The notes under the pieces: model-generated
Told to the model about the DNA's origin: nothing
The model's database searches: none
What the model saw: only the letters and a program-made list of their open reading frames with translations
NCBI GenBank assembly: GCA_025024175.1
Contig: QCXZ01000003.1
Coordinates: 620,001-684,000 of the forward strand
DNA length: 64,000 bases
Direction of reading: 5' to 3'
DNA from: Rhyzopertha dominica
Lineage: Eukaryota > Arthropoda > Insecta > Coleoptera > Bostrichidae
Made by a program: the position numbers and the translations under genes
Shown here: piece by piece, positions 9,871 through 22,672 of the stretch
Position numbering within the stretch: position 1 is the first letter of the stretch
How the letters are laid out: every line of letters starts with the position of its first letter

Positions 9871-11939
9871 TTGTATAGGGGTGGTATGCTTCAATACTTG
9901 AGCATCCCCGTCATCAATCTCGGGATTTTTAAAAAAGCTTCAAGTTTTTTCCAATCTTATAGCATAAAGGCTTTTTCATTGGGAAACCAAGTATTATTAA
10001 ACTCGCCAACCTGCTGGTAATCTGGATGTAATAAAGATAGGACCTAGTTAACCGTATCCCAGATACGTTTTTGCATTAATACTGCTTTTACAATGTTGCC
10101 CTCTTATCTATAGATGTAAATTTATTGCGCTTTTTTAAGTAGATTTTTATTATTCATATCTTTTTAAAGCACCTCTGGTGGCAACGCGGACCCACATCAG
10201 AGAGCAATAAATTTTTTCATGCTGCTTCGCCACCTCGGGGAGAATACTGATGATTGTAGAAAGCTTGCGCACAGGAAACACCGGAAGTAATAATACTGGG
10301 ACATGGAACTGTAAATATTAGTGTGATCGTAGGACAGGTAGATCGGTTAAGACAAATGTTAAAATGTCAAGTTTGTACGTTTCTATGTATTGTAAGAAAT
10401 TACTAACGGTAAGTAAGTTTAGGTATTTTTGCGTTATGCCGAATAACATTAAATTTTGGTTAGGACAGATAGAACTAAAAGTTCAAAAATCACCTATAAT
10501 ATTTAATAAGTTTGTGCACTGTTTAGATATATCACAAGTTAAATACTAAGTTTTTCAATTTGATATTTTCCCCTTGTAGTTTTTAATTTTTATCGAGAAG
10601 AGTATACTACACCCTTTGACATAAAAAATTAAGTCAGAATGTAGGAAAACAATAGTATACAATGAGAAATAATTTAAGCTTATTTGGGCAATAAAAACTA
10701 GATGACAACGAAAACGTTTATTAGAAACTTTTATTTAGTAATATAAAAGGGTTACTAAGTTTATAAAGTGCTCGTTGAGCTTCTCCAAGATGTGATATTT
10801 AGATGCGGTTATTAAATGTATTAATCTGATTTAAAAGAAAAAACTAGCAATGCTACTATTAAACTGGTTCAAAATAACTAATAAATTTGAATGCCGATAG
10901 CTGCATTTTACCATATACCTAAATATAATGCAAAAAATAAACCGCTTGTCTGTCTAATGTAAGATAAAAGTACGTCATTTATTAAAATGTAATTACACTA
11001 TTATTTTTAATAGTCCTTTCCTATACAAGATGCCCGGGCATAATACAAAACATAAACAAGTACATTAATACTGATAAAATGCGTTTACATATTACCATTT
11101 TTTGTTGTGAAAGCTTTTGCATTTCTTTCCGTTAGAGCCCCATGTAATGTAATTTACTGTGGGCATATTTCCGCACAAAATACAATTATGTATCCGACAT
11201 ACTTTGGATACATTTTGCCTAAAAATATTTCCAGGTAGTTATATAAAACGGAGCGAGCTTTATAACCTTTATTGCTTTTAGCGAAAGCGCCGTACATTTT
11301 ACCAGCGGAATGTTCGATAAACTTCTTTTAGAGATACTTTTAACTTCATACTGTGCAATGATCATGTTCATTCATTTTAACACATTAATGTGATTCATTG
11401 GAAATACAGATAAATAAAAATTGATACGAGCATTATTCAAAACAAAAGGGGTTATCAACTTCTTTTATATCTACTTCAAATCGAGAATAATTACATTTTT
11501 CACACCTATTTTCGGAAAAGATTGTTTCGAAACGAACGTTGCTCGCTCAGTTGCATTTTATACTAACCCTGCTAATATTCATCATATCATGAAACTTACG
11601 CAAATATTTTGTACTTAACATACGTCACCACAATTTAACTTTCATTTTTGTATTGATACTGATAAAAGTATTTTTCTTGACAGCTAAAACTACGTCGTAT
11701 GTACATTAATATATGCATTCAGGCACAAATTGTCTTTCATTACATAATATTTAGTTATTGTGATAGTCCTACAATTCTTAAGTAAGGGTAGCTTGCAAAC
11801 TATAGCAACATGTCTACTAAGATATAGATTTTCTTTGACAGGTGCCTGTTAGTAACATTTTTGACATATACAGGTTCAAACGATTACGCGTTATACTTCA
11901 GTATCTGTAGTAATTGTGCGAAATATGTTATTTGTTATC
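9871..11939. other. Mostly non-coding; one candidate 5' exon
   Basis: AT-rich DNA. An ATG at 10364 opens 15 codons (MSSLYVSMYCKKLLT) that run into a strong donor, gtaagtaag, at 10409 in phase 0. It could be a 5' exon joining an acceptor at 11873 that is in frame with the four-membrane-span gene. This is speculative. A less AT-rich block lies at 10180-10290. Confidence 0.35.
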
Positions 11940-12620
11940 ATGGAATACTTACAAAAATGTTGTTTATTTGTGAAATTGGAAATAGGTGCTGTAGTGCTAG
12001 CAGCTATGACAGATGTAAGTCGTACAGCATGATGGCAATAGTTTAGACAGTATCTTTGTTCTAGATTTTTTGTAGCCTAAATATTGGATTTAGCATCAGA
12101 CAGATGATGCTCAGTACAGACTACACTACAGCAGACATCGTATCGCACTGTATTTTTGTTTCAGTTAATGTTGCCATATGTATCTTCGTAAATTTCATTG
12201 CCTTTTATGCAGCCTTCGTGAGTTTTTTGAGCCCCTTTATTTCTCGTTAACAAACAACAATTTTCAGGGTTATCGATATACATGGCACATTGGTTGTGGC
12301 TTCTTTTTGTTTGTATTGTGCCAGATTATTGCTGCAGTTGTATTTCTGACAGAATTTAAGAAGTATCGGTATTATATGCCAATAGGAGTAATTACTGTGC
12401 TAGGAGCATGTAAGTATGGATAAAATAGAAAGCATCATGCTTTTATAGTTATTTTGACTTCTGAAAATCATTAGTTTGTAACGTTTATATCCTACAAATA
12501 TTATACTAATCGTTTTTTTTTCTAGGCGTTCTCTACTATTTTGTTCTTGTAGTAGTTAGTATATTCTATCAGAATGAACATCGCAGTACCGCAAATGATG
12601 TATACAGGTCGAAAGCTTAA
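11940..12620 (+). CDS. Small four-transmembrane protein, four exons, complete
   Basis: Exons 11940-12014, 12104-12217, 12268-12409 and 12526-12620 are joined by introns of 89, 50 and 116 bp. The donors are gtaagt, gtgagt, gtaagt and the acceptors are gacag, tttcag, tctag. All phases agree (0, 0, 1), and the product is 141 residues. The start ATG has A at -3 and G at +4. The N terminus is MEYLQKCCLFVKLEIG. Membrane spans lie at about 7-23, 40-63, 70-91 and 101-125. The hydrophilic tail ends DVYRSKA. A Lys-Cys-Cys N terminus, four spans and this size recall small insect LAPTM4/DUF4728-type membrane proteins, but that is an inference from layout. The frame is also open upstream to an acceptor at 11873, so a longer N terminus is possible. 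Confidence 0.8.
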
Positions 12621-12668
12621 AGCATAATTTACATGAAGAAGAGAGAAACAGGGCGAAAAATATTCATA

Positions 12669-12674
12669 AATAAA
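12669..12674 (+). terminator. Polyadenylation signal AATAAA
   Basis: AATAAA lies 49 nt after the stop of the four-span gene, a normal distance for an insect 3' UTR. Confidence 0.5.
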
Positions 12675-15600
12675 TATTTCATTCTTAACTATTGTACTTT
12701 CATTTGTTTTCTGAAACAATTTACAATATTAGATAAGGACATAATTTAACATAACACTGTTTGTTACTGTAAATTATTATTCGTTACCATTAAAAGACAT
12801 TTTGTTTGTAATCAAAACAAGAAACAGAAAAAAAGGTAAAGTGGGAAGCGCCGTTATGTTTATGTTTCCTCCTTGACCGATTTCCGTCCGCACACTTTAC
12901 GTCTGAGAAATTTTCATGAAATGAAAACCCGGAAACACAAACCTTCTATTTGTCTGTTTACAGCCGACCCAGAAAAAGACGCGAAATACCCTAAACGTTA
13001 AGGATTTGCCATACAAATCTGCTTGCGGAAGTATTTTATGCTACACATCGGTGCAGAAAACTCCACGGCAATAAATAAGCTGCGTCGCCAGAGGGTGTCA
13101 CGCGAACGCGAAATGCATATGCATTCGAAAGTACAATATAACAAAGCTGTTGTGCACTCGGACAGTACACATTTGAATCTAAAATACACAGTGACAGGAA
13201 TGAAATGGGATTGCTGCTTTTAATGTCCGTCTTCAACTTCCATATGTAGTACTATTGATGATCAAAAGTTTTTCTGGCTTGTTGCAACATTTTCAGCGTA
13301 ATCAAACTGCATTCTTTTTCGAAACACTTCAAAAGATGAAGAAAAAATTAAAAGGAGTTAAAACGATCTAGCTGGCCATTTGGTGAGACAAACAAAAAAG
13401 CATGTCTATTATATTTAGTTCTAGTTTAGGTTAAAATTGACCTGTTTCAGGTCAGGAGATGTTCTCTGTGTTACCACATTTTTTTGTAACACTCCTAGTG
13501 CCTTTGTAAATATGGTTTTCTCTAAATCCTGGCCACTACGCCGTGATCTACTGTCTTAATCGTTGTTTCTTTATTTCAGAACTCTCCAACAGCTTCTTAT
13601 TTGGTAAGATCGAAAATTAACTATATTTATTATCAGAATATATATTTATGTGTTACCTGTATTACTTAGTGCATTCTTGAACCTTCCTTCTAAAAGTATA
13701 TAGCTTGAGATGATTTTATCCATACAACTATACCACGAAGACTAGTGTTTACAGTATTTCCTTTTATTCTTTGTTGTTAGCATCTTAATTAGGATCTTTA
13801 AATTAATTATATTGCACATTTTTTTGTCAATTTTGAGAACTCTAACAAAATTCTTCGGATATGCGCGACTTAAACTGACTTTATACTCCATTGTTTTATT
13901 TAGACTCAATGATGCATACGTACTAATTCGTGTAGGTATATGTGACATATAAATCTAAGCTTACAATTAACTAATGTTACTGCAAGCCTTGCTTGCTTTT
14001 ATTAATACCAATGTCTACTTTTATCTAAAGTTTCCTTCCATTAGTGTAGTGAAATGCTTGACTAAAGCTTGAATGCTCGATTTTTTTCATGAAGACTGTT
14101 TTAGCCCAAACTTTCGAAAGTCACAGGATAGTAAAACACATTAGGACAACCGTTTCATACATTTTTTGTTTATCCTTTTTATTATCTGCGGTTGGTTTAG
14201 TAGCATTTAAACCTTTAATAAAAAATGCGTTGCACTCCAGAAATTTTGAAATCCAAGATACATATTATAATTTTTTTCAAAAATGGAGTTCTGATTTGAC
14301 GAAAACAACCGTAAATAAATATCCGGTATCAGCTTTTCCTATATTCTTTTAAAACGCGCTCTTTTTATGTCGCAATACTATACGCTCTTAAACTTACTTG
14401 ATGGCAGCGCTACAAGTGCCCAAATATATACGACAATACGGTGTCAGCAGTTTATCTTTTCCCAACTTCCTCTGGGGTTTAAATTAAAAAGAAAGCTGCT
14501 GCTGATGGAAGGTCTGCGCCAGGAGTTGCGGATATTTACAGTTTTCATTCGGTTGGAGCTGACCGTGAGCGAAGTTTAGTATTTGGAAAACTTCCATCGT
14601 AAATCTTCAGGATCAATACAGATAGCATTTCTCCGGCGAGAGTTTTAAGCACAGATCCCCTAGGAACCATAAATTATTTTCCGATAATGCATAATTCATA
14701 GCATGTTGCAATATGCAGTCCATCAAACATCTGATGGGATGGTCCCAATGGACCATTACATGCAACAAACAACTTGTTACAGTGTAATTAAGACAAAGAC
14801 GTTAATTTCTTTTAATTTGGTTTCTCTGAAGTATCTATAAGATTTTTGTCTGTTGTCTACACTAGCACGTTCTACTTATTTTAATATAGTTCCAACAACA
14901 ATATCTATAAACATTGTTTAAATTTGTTTAAATTAACTGCTATTAAAATTAAGGAGTGCAAGGGAAATTAATTTACATATCAAATAAAGATGAGTAGTAA
15001 CTGTGATCTAAGACAAGACTACCACTAATCCAAGTCGAACCACCTTTTTCAATTACTTTAATTTACTATTCCAATACGGAAAACTTCAGCGTCTCATATT
15101 ATCTTATAGTGCCGTCTGGACAGTTGCATTTGGAACTGGCGTTTCAATGGATGGCTTTAAGTGACATTCTGGTAGATTTCTACCACGTCATTACCTTGAA
15201 AATCCGTTTTGGTTCTAGATCCAGCTAGATAATCCAAATAATACGTGTTCTTACACAGCAAAGTTATCCTACTTAACTTAACAACAACAATAAATACTCA
15301 AATGCATTACCTTATTCCACAAATACGCGGCCGTAATAAACAGCACCCTCTTTAATTCTTTTAACCATCTGTCATGTGTAAATATCAGTATTATGGATAT
15401 TTACTATATCACAACACCTGACCTCTGGAATCAATGTCCACACGAATCGAAAATCACCAACTCCTCTCACTCCAACTTTCGAAACCCGCTAAAAATGTGC
15501 CTTCGGCTTTTACAGCAGCTCAATCGAGAACAATGATTCGTTTTCATTCCGTGAACTGGATTAGAAGAGGAACAGTCGTTCCTTAAACAATGGAATTCGG

Positions 15601-15956
15601 AGGGTTCCCAAAATCCCAAAATCGACGAGCGCTTTTCAATGGAATGTCTGGCATATTTCATCGAATTGCTGCCTTTGTGCGAGTTAAGTCTCCAAAAGAT
15701 GCTAGTCCTGTTCCAATTGCAAAAGAGGAAATTGAGGTTCGATTGATTTTTTTTGCTTCAACAGTTAAGCGAGACGTGCAGATTTACCCAACTACCATCC
15801 ACTCATATTCTTTCAGGTCAATAGTTTCCAATTTTAAGCGCGAATAATCTGGGTAATACAGATTGATCCAAATTAAGTGTTTGCCATTAGTAACTTTGTT
15901 CTAATGAAAATACAAGATTGCATGAATTAGTAAACTAGTATATTTTTAACACTTAC
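12675..15956. other. Intergenic with conserved-looking islands
   Basis: No gene is firmly supported. A less AT-rich island at about 12840-13230 is open in several frames on both strands but has no splice structure, typical of conserved non-coding DNA. A 24-nt segment at 13580-13603 has excellent splice sites (tttatttcag, gtaaga) and could be a microexon. An open plus frame at 15590-15847 (for example HRIAAFVRVKSPKDASPVPI) lacks splice support. Confidence 0.4.
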
Positions 15957-16090
15957 TAATATAAACGTGCTTTCCAGTTTTGACGTTAAACAATCCAAGC
16001 GTTGGGTTGACGTCGGGTTTTTCTCTAAATTGCAGCTTATGCTTAGTAGGCGTGCCCGAATCACTATTGTTGTTTTAATTATGAAGCATT
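15957..16090 (-). CDS. Candidate internal exon, unidentified
   Basis: The 134-nt segment lies between acceptor ttaattcag|AA and donor TTA|gtaagt. It reads 44 codons, including IVIRARLLSISCNLEKNPTS, then TQRLDCLTSKLESTFIL, and ends in phase 0. The open frame and both splice sites are good. No adjoining exon was found and the product is unknown. Confidence 0.35.
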
Positions 16091-16129
16091 CTGAATTAAT
16101 TGGATAGCCTGACTGAGGTTTGTCACACA

Positions 16130-16225
16130 AATCTGACGATTGTTTCGACCTTTAACAGTTATATCTAAAAAAGCATCAAAACTATAATATTGTCACACCT
16201 ATCTGATAAATCTCGTGAACCAAAG
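16130..16225. repeat. Degenerate family-2 repeat fragments
   Basis: The piece ctgacgattgtttcgacc matches the complement of the family core. About 50 bp later, tatctgataaatctcgtgaa and ccaaagcacat match the family tail in the opposite orientation. The arrangement suggests a rearranged or nested copy. Confidence 0.45.
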
Positions 16226-16502
16226 CACATTGTTTTGAAAGCAATAGCTTGTATCCAATCTACTAAATTAAGCAAAAAAAATCAATTTTGTTTCATGGAT
16301 GTATATGGGTTTTGCTATATAATAAGCCGACTTTTGGAGCGAATGGAGGTGACGACTGGAAGGAATTTGTTGTCATATCATATTTCATTCTGCAGAATTT
16401 TTAAGAATCCAGGTTCACATATTGTATCTTCATGGACCATAAAGTATTTGTACGCTATATTCTTAGTTTAAATCATTTGTCTGAAATTTAATCAACTCCA
16501 AA

Positions 16503-17501
16503 CATGGGCGTACCCAGCTTTTGGTCTAGGGGGGGGGGAAAGCAGGAACGTGCTCTAGAGTATAATTCAACATAAATAAAAATAATAAATATTTATAAGA
16601 TATAGGTACTTAAGTAATCTTTGTGGATTTTCAGCAAGGCGGCTTAAAACATCTTCTGTGAAATAAAGACCCAATTTATTTATATGTTCTATGTACACTG
16701 ATCATACAAAGCCCCTTTATTACTAATTCCGTTATTGATGAACTCAATTAGGTGAGGCGCATTCAGTTGCATCGCTCTCGCGTTTAACAAAAATGAATTG
16801 ATACATTTTATTTGGGAGAATAATGATCCGTGATCCACATAATGTATAACATCATACGAAGTACCAAAGGTACATAAATTTCACCTTAAAAGTTCTACTA
16901 ATAGGAGCACGATTTTTGATTCAGAATTAACACATATCATTAGCACATTTAAATAAACTGAAATATATTTAATTGCAGTTTTAACAACACACCGGGTTTT
17001 AATGCTTTTACTGAATTCCTAAAACTTATATTAAATAAATTGACTCTCATAAATGTGAGTTCGGATGGATTTTTATTTTTTTTTTGTATTAATTGTTAAA
17101 ATGTAATGTGAATTTAAAAATTTGGTACAAAAGTTAGAGTTATCACCGAATATATGACAGATTCTGATGTGATTCCATATAACAGTATCCTGACCTGACC
17201 TGACCTGACCAAGATGATTTTTTAAAGCTATATCCGCCCTAAGACAACGATTCGTACGAACAAGAATGTTGCATATACAGCTTCAAAGCGCACATGGCAT
17301 CGATTAAGCTTGGAAACCATTTGACAACGACTTATTGAGAAGGTCATTTACAACTGTATTTACAAATTTTTAAATAAGAAAATTTTTAGGTGTACACACA
17401 TAATTAACCACCTAAATGTATGTGAAATTGGAAGGGCCCTGAGTTGGCAACCCAGGCCCAGATGGGGGGCAGCTGCCTCCCCTTGCCCCCCCCCCCCCCA
17501 T
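16503..17501 (+). mobile_element. Non-autonomous DNA-transposon-like repeat, copy 1
   Basis: The element begins catgggcgtacccagctttt, followed by a G run, and ends in the G/C-rich text gggggcagctgcctcccc plus a C run and atgactcc. G-rich ends of this kind are common in hAT-type non-autonomous elements, but the ends are not clean inverted repeats. About 850 bp are shared with an inverted copy at 56290-57449, for example ggatccgtgatccac-like and aagcttggaaaccatttgac segments. No ORF is present. Confidence 0.6.
17189..17210 (-). repeat. Telomere-like (TCAGG)n, about 4.4 units
   Basis: On the plus strand (CCTGA) runs four times plus a partial unit. TCAGG is the telomeric unit of many Coleoptera. 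It lies inside the repeat 16503-17501 at a point where the sister copy (56290-57449) carries different sequence. Confidence 0.6.
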
Positions 17502-20500
17502 GACTCCAAGCCTTCTAGACCATCCCTTATATTTTTGGTCGAATGACGGATGCTAAATTTTTTACCCCTTTACTACGATACAAACCGCAGTTCTGAATCG
17601 TCCTGAAACTCACACCGGCGACAGACTTCGTTCGTCATAAAAACGATATCGACTGAAAACGCTTGAAAGATTCCTCTCAAATCCAGACTCGGACAAATGC
17701 GATTCTCCTTGAGCATATTTCAGGGAATGCCTTTATGCGCGTTAAATCTCTAGAGCGATAAGGTGCGCTCCTATTCTTCACGTACTTTTATGTATCGCTT
17801 CGTTTACTAAAATGCTCCTGTCTGCCATGTGTTGCAAAGTATCAAAGACGGGATCTAAAATCTTCGGATTTAAACAGTTTCTGGGGATTTTATGCACGCC
17901 GTATCTATTGGTATTTAGGTTAGTGCAGCTTTGCGAATAAAAAGTTTTCTCTTTTATATTTGACATTGGGAAGCTCTGAAAGAGTTTTATACGTGGATAA
18001 GGCAGGTTTCTTTTGTGGGATTTTTATGCTTAAGAACAGGAAAAGGTAGTTCTATCGCACATTATGCACAGATCGATGCGATCTACTGCAGCACAATTTC
18101 AAATTCTTCTGGTGTTACCCAAGGCTCAAATGTGGGACTTGATAAACACTTGTTATGCGCTGACAAAATGGGATGTGGCGAATTTTCTTAATAAAAAAAA
18201 ATAATAAGTTTAACAAGGCTAATAGTGATAACTTTGCTCTAGGTAAAAAAAGCTACCTTTAACCATGCAACTGAAAATGTTTAGAGCAGGATGGGCAAAA
18301 TAGCATAAAGGTTGGACACTTAAGCAATGGTCAGCAATACAATAAAAGAAAAAATTGCTTCATCTATCATGGTCAACATACGAGCAACAAATATTCGGAT
18401 ATTTTGGAAGGATCGCTTTACCGATTGTGAAAAAATGTTTAGCATCAGGTGAAGATTTTTTGTTTCATCAGTCTACCACACCGCAGAAAGGACCTTAAAA
18501 TGGATGGTGTACTATAATATACTGTATATAGGTCTGCTCTATCTTGCTAAAAAAAAAACAGCAGAATTGAAACAAGCTTTAGTAAATTGTTATATTGTTC
18601 AAAGCTGTGCCACCACGAATTTTAGCTGCAAATAAAAATAAAGAAATGGTACTCAGTATTGAAAATAAAAAATGTGTTTATTATATTTTAGCCTTTTTTA
18701 ATTTTTCTATTTGTTCTTATATTGTAGTTCACTTCACAGATATGTGTTTCTCGCGATAAAAAAATTCTAAACGTGTTATTGAAGTATAAACAAAATTGAA
18801 AGTTTTTCTAACACTTTTATTTTTGTTTCACAAATCAATTAGAAATTAAATGAGAAGGGACGCAATCAAAGCAAAGAGAATCGTACTAATGAGTCTCCTA
18901 ACGTTTGCTGTTACTATAAATATAAATTAATATTTATAAAACACTGTAGTGGCGTTTTCCATATATTATTCAGTCTCACCAATTTTCCAAATCGAATTAG
19001 GGTAATGGATGGACCGTCGAGACAACCTGAATAGCTCCATTTAACGTAGATATATGAGCTTCCTGTAATGCTCGTTCATCCGGGCGTGAAATATGAATAG
19101 TTTCCAACGTACGTGCATTTTCACCTGCATCATCGGCAATGAACTGACCAGGCCACGAATTAAACCCTGGGCGAGCACTAATCAATCAGTTTTGGCTTGA
19201 GCTAAAAGGGTCACGTGTATTATACGTTATTTTAGAGTGCAGCAAACATTTGATTAAATTCCTGCCATATTTACAGATATTCCGCCTATACTAAAAAAAA
19301 GAAAAACAAACAGTAATAGTCGTTCGATTTAACAAACTTTTTTGTATGGCCATATGTTTACCATACTTAGTTTTTATTCAGTTTTTCAGTTGCAGGAAAC
19401 CCAAGTGTCTGTAAAGCATTTATATCCCCACCTGGTGTTCAATAAACACTCATCACTATCAGATGCCAATCAGAAACAATAATGCCTGCCATTTCCCCAT
19501 GTTATTTAACCGATATCCGATTTAAATGATCTAATAAAATTCATTTGCTACTTCCAACAAATCCAACAAGCGTATCAGTTTCAAAACCCGACAAATCCAA
19601 AAGTAAATATCTAAACTCGGTAAGTCCATTCTATTTATTGTTCTTCAAATGCCTAAGCAGTATAAATACAAATTGTCTTGTTTTGCATGTTTCCCAAAAT
19701 TTGATCTAAGTGGATTAATTGGCTTTTGAAACCAATGGATTCAAATAGGTTATTATCAGTAGAGCTTATATAATATTTTCAAAACGCGATACACGGAGAC
19801 ATGAATATAACAGTTCGGTTTAAATCTACTTTTCCGGGAGACAGATCTCGAGTTCATTATGTACTGTTCATTTCGCAACCGGATTATTTCTACCAATAAT
19901 CCCAAATTCACAAAAGAGTATCATATCCGATTATTGGACTTTTATGGGCGCCTGCCATTTATAATGGCTACATTTATATGAATATATCCACTAGAACTCA
20001 TGTTCGTATTTATTACTAGCATGCACTTGGAGAGTTTCTTTATTGTGTTTCGTTATTCCTACTCCTTTGTCAAGGTATATACTATGTATAGCTTTATAAG
20101 CCCAATCTTTGTATAGTCCGAACAGAAGGTAGATGAGTCGGTCTTACCATCTGACCATAGTGAAAAACTAGGTTAGCAAGAAGTTTGATTTGATTTGTAT
20201 AGATACATTGCTGTTTTTGGAAACATATGGGGCGCATTTTGGGACAAAAAGATATAATGTGCGTTTTTATAGATATTCTAAACAACTTACATATTTCTCA
20301 AACATGGCAATCTGAGGTAAAATAAACACTGCACAATCAAATCGCAAGAGGGCTCTGTCACACCCCACACTTCTTGAACTTTTCAGCTGAACCCTATAAT
20401 TCGTGGTCTGGTAAACAAAGCAAGTTATTAAAAAGAACAACCCGAACCAACTGCCTCTTGCGTTAAGGTACCACCTGGTGCAGACTGTCGTTGAGTTTAA

Positions 20501-21888
20501 CACACCTGGTGTAAGCCTATTCTATGATGTAAGCACCTGGACAACACGAATGTTTGTCCTTTATACACCACTTAAAAAATGTGCACGAGGATTGGATTAT
20601 CTTTAAGGAAATTCTCCAGTAATTAAGGAAACGTGCATTTATAACTTTTTCAATTATTTAAGAATAGGAGCTACCATTTTTCTAAACAAGAACACGAGGC
20701 TTCTTGGTGAAATTAAACTAATCCTCCAAGGTGGCCAACTATAACTACAGTGTATATATGAAACGAAAATCACCACCTCAATGCTGACTACAAATTGAGC
20801 ATCCTACGTTTCAGGTTGGCGGAGGAGACGGTCGACATTGCCAGCTGGGGCTGTTAACCTCGTGGCAATAGATAACTGGACCTCCTGTAGCTCGGTCAGG
20901 ATTTATACCGTCCATATAGCGTCCTAAATCGTGCGGTTTATATATGATGTTGCTGCATGACCGAATGAATTTGTTGGCGAACAAGGCTGGTGCGCCAGCC
21001 CGTACAACAAACGGATTCATTTCGCTGACCGGCGTTGAATGGCCTTATAAATTTGTCAGGCTAGACCAACTTGCAGACCGCTGCTTGGGCTGTCTTTACG
21101 ACAGAACGGACGTAGCATATTCCTTCTACAATAGCTAGACCTATCTAGCACCCGTTGCCTCGTTTCTGTATTAATCGTTATCTTATTTTAACACCATCTT
21201 TACCTAAAATGAAGATAAGATTTTTTTTTCTAAAATTGACTCTACTTGATTGTATGGTAACGGTGTCTCAAGGTTATAGTACTAGGTAGGTATGAGTCAA
21301 TCATAATTACAATATTGTTCAATACTGCTTTCGTAGGGGTTTTGTCAAAATACAAAAAAGTAACAAAAAGTAACTCATCTCTCCGGAAACAAATTACTGA
21401 AATTCATTTTCGAAGAAATAATTCAATTGGATCCTATTTCAACTTCCTTGTATCCTTGTATCATCATCCTGCATCTCTGAAACTACAGGGCCTTTGGCGC
21501 CGGTGCATTACGTAGGAGGGGGGGGGGACTATGTGGAAAAATAATGTGGATGGACTTGGGAGATTTTTCGTATTTTGTTTGTAATAATAAATTAATTACA
21601 TATGCAGTTTTATCAGCCACCGAAGCAAGCCATCCTTTCTTAACACAAGACTGCGAGAAGGGTTACGTAAACTGTTCCTGCAAGTTACAGCATCTAGACG
21701 CTCAAGTAAAAAAACTCGAAAAGTTTGAATCCAGCCCCGTCCCAGGCTAACGAATTCATCCATCTCCTACCCACACCAGCTTTTTATTCAGCATTGCAAG
21801 TTAAAGGAGTTCGCCTTGGGACTGATCCCTTTGCGTATGAAAAATGACGGTAAATTCTCACTTTCGTTGACCACGCCAGATATTTCAG
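17502..21888. other. Intergenic, several GC-richer blocks
   Basis: No gene is firmly supported. Blocks at about 17580-17990, 19000-19190 and 20810-21140 are less AT-rich. The minus frame 18997-19185 reads GFNSWPGQFIADDAGENART and onward without a clear acceptor. The plus frame 20944-21138 is open but has no splice support. These may be conserved non-coding DNA or lone exons. Confidence 0.4.
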
Positions 21889-21984
21889 ATGAACGAGCAT
21901 AGCTCAGAAGAAGCGGCGCTAAAAGAAACATCATTTACGTTTCCGGACGATCCCCAGAAATGGGGCACGATATTTCCGTTCTGA
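21889..21984 (+). CDS. Candidate short terminal exon or small ORF
   Basis: Directly after a good acceptor (agatatttcag) an ATG opens 31 codons. They begin MNEHSSEEAALKETSFTFPD, followed by DPQKWGTIFPF and TGA. It sits in a less AT-rich island (21790-22240). The composition is coding-like, but no partner exon was found. Confidence 0.3.
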   Translation: MNEHSSEEAALKETSFTFPDDPQKWGTIFPF

Positions 21985-22471
21985 AAAATTTCAAATCTTC
22001 CCGAGCGCGCTTGCATTTTGCACCGATAACGCCACGCAGCAATCGATGTTACAGGGAACTATCTATAAATTATTCTGGAGCTTTGCGAAGTTACGGTGTC
22101 TCATTTCCGGGGAAATTGTAGCTCGTTATGGAGCGTGCCGGTTAAAGGATGCAATATTTCATCGCGCAACTAATGGTACAGAGACAAAGGATTTATTAGT
22201 CCCAAGTAGATGTGCACACTGTACCTGAAAGGATCTTTACTCGAAGACTTCTTATTACATGGATAATGATGGCCCTTAATTTTACTTTATGTTGCAGTAG
22301 ATTTCTGCATATAACTCTCACATCGTGTGGCGCCTCCTCCTGAAGAGCTCGAGTATAGTCGGTGGCAAAATTAATGATACCGTCAGTAACTTTAAATCTC
22401 CCTCACGAAGCTAATTATAGCATTATTTATGAAGAACATAAACATTAATGATTTTTTGTATACGTACTTAC

Positions 22472-22503
22472 TGTCTAGTATAAAAAGTTGAACATTTTGT
22501 TGC
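22472..22503 (-). CDS. Possible microexon
   Basis: The 32-nt segment lies between acceptor ttcttacattcag|GC and donor ACA|gtaagtac. One frame reads QQNVQLFILD. The splice signals are strong and the coding evidence is minimal. Confidence 0.18.
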
Positions 22504-22672
22504 CTGAATGTAAGAAATAGGTAACTTGCTTCACCATAGTTTTGATAAATTGCCAGAAACATAATTGCAGGTATTTTAGAATGGATGTATATTAATTAAA
22601 TGTTAAAAAAACAGTCGAATATGCTTTGTAGAACATGCTAAACATAAAAAGAGGTAACTGAAAAAATAAGCA

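Noticed and set aside
13580..13603. 24-nt microexon
   Set aside because: Splice sites are excellent, but 24 nt gives no coding evidence and no partner exon was found, so it is only mentioned.
14089..14352. 87-codon plus-strand frame with a hydrophobic stretch
   Set aside because: No splice sites, poor codon composition and no similarity to the nearby four-span gene.
17189..17210. Tandem CCTGA as a CRISPR-like or satellite array
   Set aside because: Only about four perfect 5-bp units, no spacers, and a eukaryotic setting.
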